Below are positions 34,176 through 34,274 of a stretch of 34,274 bases of DNA, one piece after another. The stretch is from assembly GCA_044351045.1 (NCBI GenBank), contig JBILGM010000034.1, forward strand, positions 1 through 34,274. The letters are read 5' to 3'. Positions within the stretch are counted from its first letter, which is position 1. Every line of letters begins with the position of its first letter. Both the position numbers and the translations under genes were made by a program. This DNA comes from UBA6136 sp044351045. Its GTDB lineage: Bacteria > Pseudomonadota > Gammaproteobacteria > Methylococcales > Methylococcaceae. A model generated the notes under the pieces. It had not been told where the DNA came from. It did not search any database and was given only the letters and a program-made list of their open reading frames with translations.

Positions 34176-34274
34176 TGAAAATAGAGACCTCTGAGCATTT
34201 GGAGGTTTGGAATGAGGAAGTCGAGATTCACGGATAGTCAGATCGTGGCGATCCTGAACGAAGGCGAGTCAGGT
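34176..34274 (+). mobile_element. Left end of an IS3-family insertion sequence
   Basis: The IS5 sequence stops matching near 34175, and an IS3-type orfA starts 36 bp later. The exact boundary is unclear: TGAAAATAGAGACC at 34176 could be the terminal repeat. The element runs off the window. Confidence 0.55.
34212..34274 (+). CDS. IS3-family transposase OrfA, partial (window edge)
   Basis: ATG at 34212 with GGAGG about 7 bp upstream encodes MRKSRFTDSQIVAILNEGESG, the well-known N-terminus of IS3-family OrfA helix-turn-helix proteins. Only the first 21 codons lie in the window. Confidence 0.88.
   Translation, partial: MRKSRFTDSQIVAILNEGESG

Noticed and set aside
1..34274. tRNA, rRNA, riboswitch, CRISPR or replication-origin sequences
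   Set aside because: None was recognised by eye on either strand; a dedicated covariance search would be needed to exclude small RNAs.

Overview
The window looks like chromosomal backbone of a gammaproteobacterium (GC-rich, roughly mid-50s percent by eye). The evidence is a full-length HrpA helicase, RapA, a bifunctional SpoT with rpoZ upstream and recG downstream, the surE-pcm pair, and DUF2970 and DUF4202 proteins. I cannot name the genus. Two features argue against a close enterobacterial relative: gmk is not next to rpoZ (pgk is there instead), and nlpD-rpoS do not follow surE-pcm.

Layout, left to right. 1-360: 3' part of an unrecognised gene with VMG repeats. 399-4310 (-): hrpA. 4647-6494 (+): mutL. 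6503-8604 (-): small membrane protein, cbpA, cbpM and a MOSC-domain gene. 8678-13365 (-): an accessory cluster of four larger genes of poorly known function (171, 390, 324 and 466 aa) followed by a 30-codon membrane ORF and a 97-aa hypothetical gene. Genes two to four are tightly coupled, and an intrinsic terminator separates gene one from the rest. 13718-16567 (+): rapA, divergent from that cluster. 16668-18694 (-): two short envelope-related operons: lipocalin-like, DUF1616-like and DUF2970 genes ending at a perfect hairpin, then a frameshifted CBS-domain gene and a PepSY-like lipoprotein. 18911-26898 (+): thioredoxin-like gene, pgk with terminator, rpoZ, spoT, ridA, recG, corA. 27064-28377 (-): a membrane-anchored protein with eight DSVLRRH-type motifs arranged as four pairs, each pair with the same 24-residue spacing. 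28468-30393 (-): a signal-peptide protein interrupted by an in-frame stop, an AEC transporter lacking its N-terminus, and a DUF4202 gene. 30521-31938 (+): surE-pcm. 31991-32284 (-): fmdB-like zinc ribbon. 32411-33665 (+): Nudix hydrolase and DUF2231 membrane protein. 33734-34274: decayed IS5-family remnant into which an IS3-family element appears to have inserted.

The housekeeping genes cover RNA processing and transcription recycling (hrpA, rapA, rpoZ), DNA repair (mutL, recG), stringent response (spoT), protein and metabolite repair (cbpA/cbpM, pcm, ridA, surE) and glycolysis (pgk). The least explained material is the coiled-coil/membrane cluster at 9.0-13.4 kb and the DSVLRRH repeat protein at 27.1-28.4 kb. 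Three nearby genes (CBS, adhesin-E-like, AEC) and the IS5 transposase carry lesions, so the right half contains several decaying or mis-sequenced loci.
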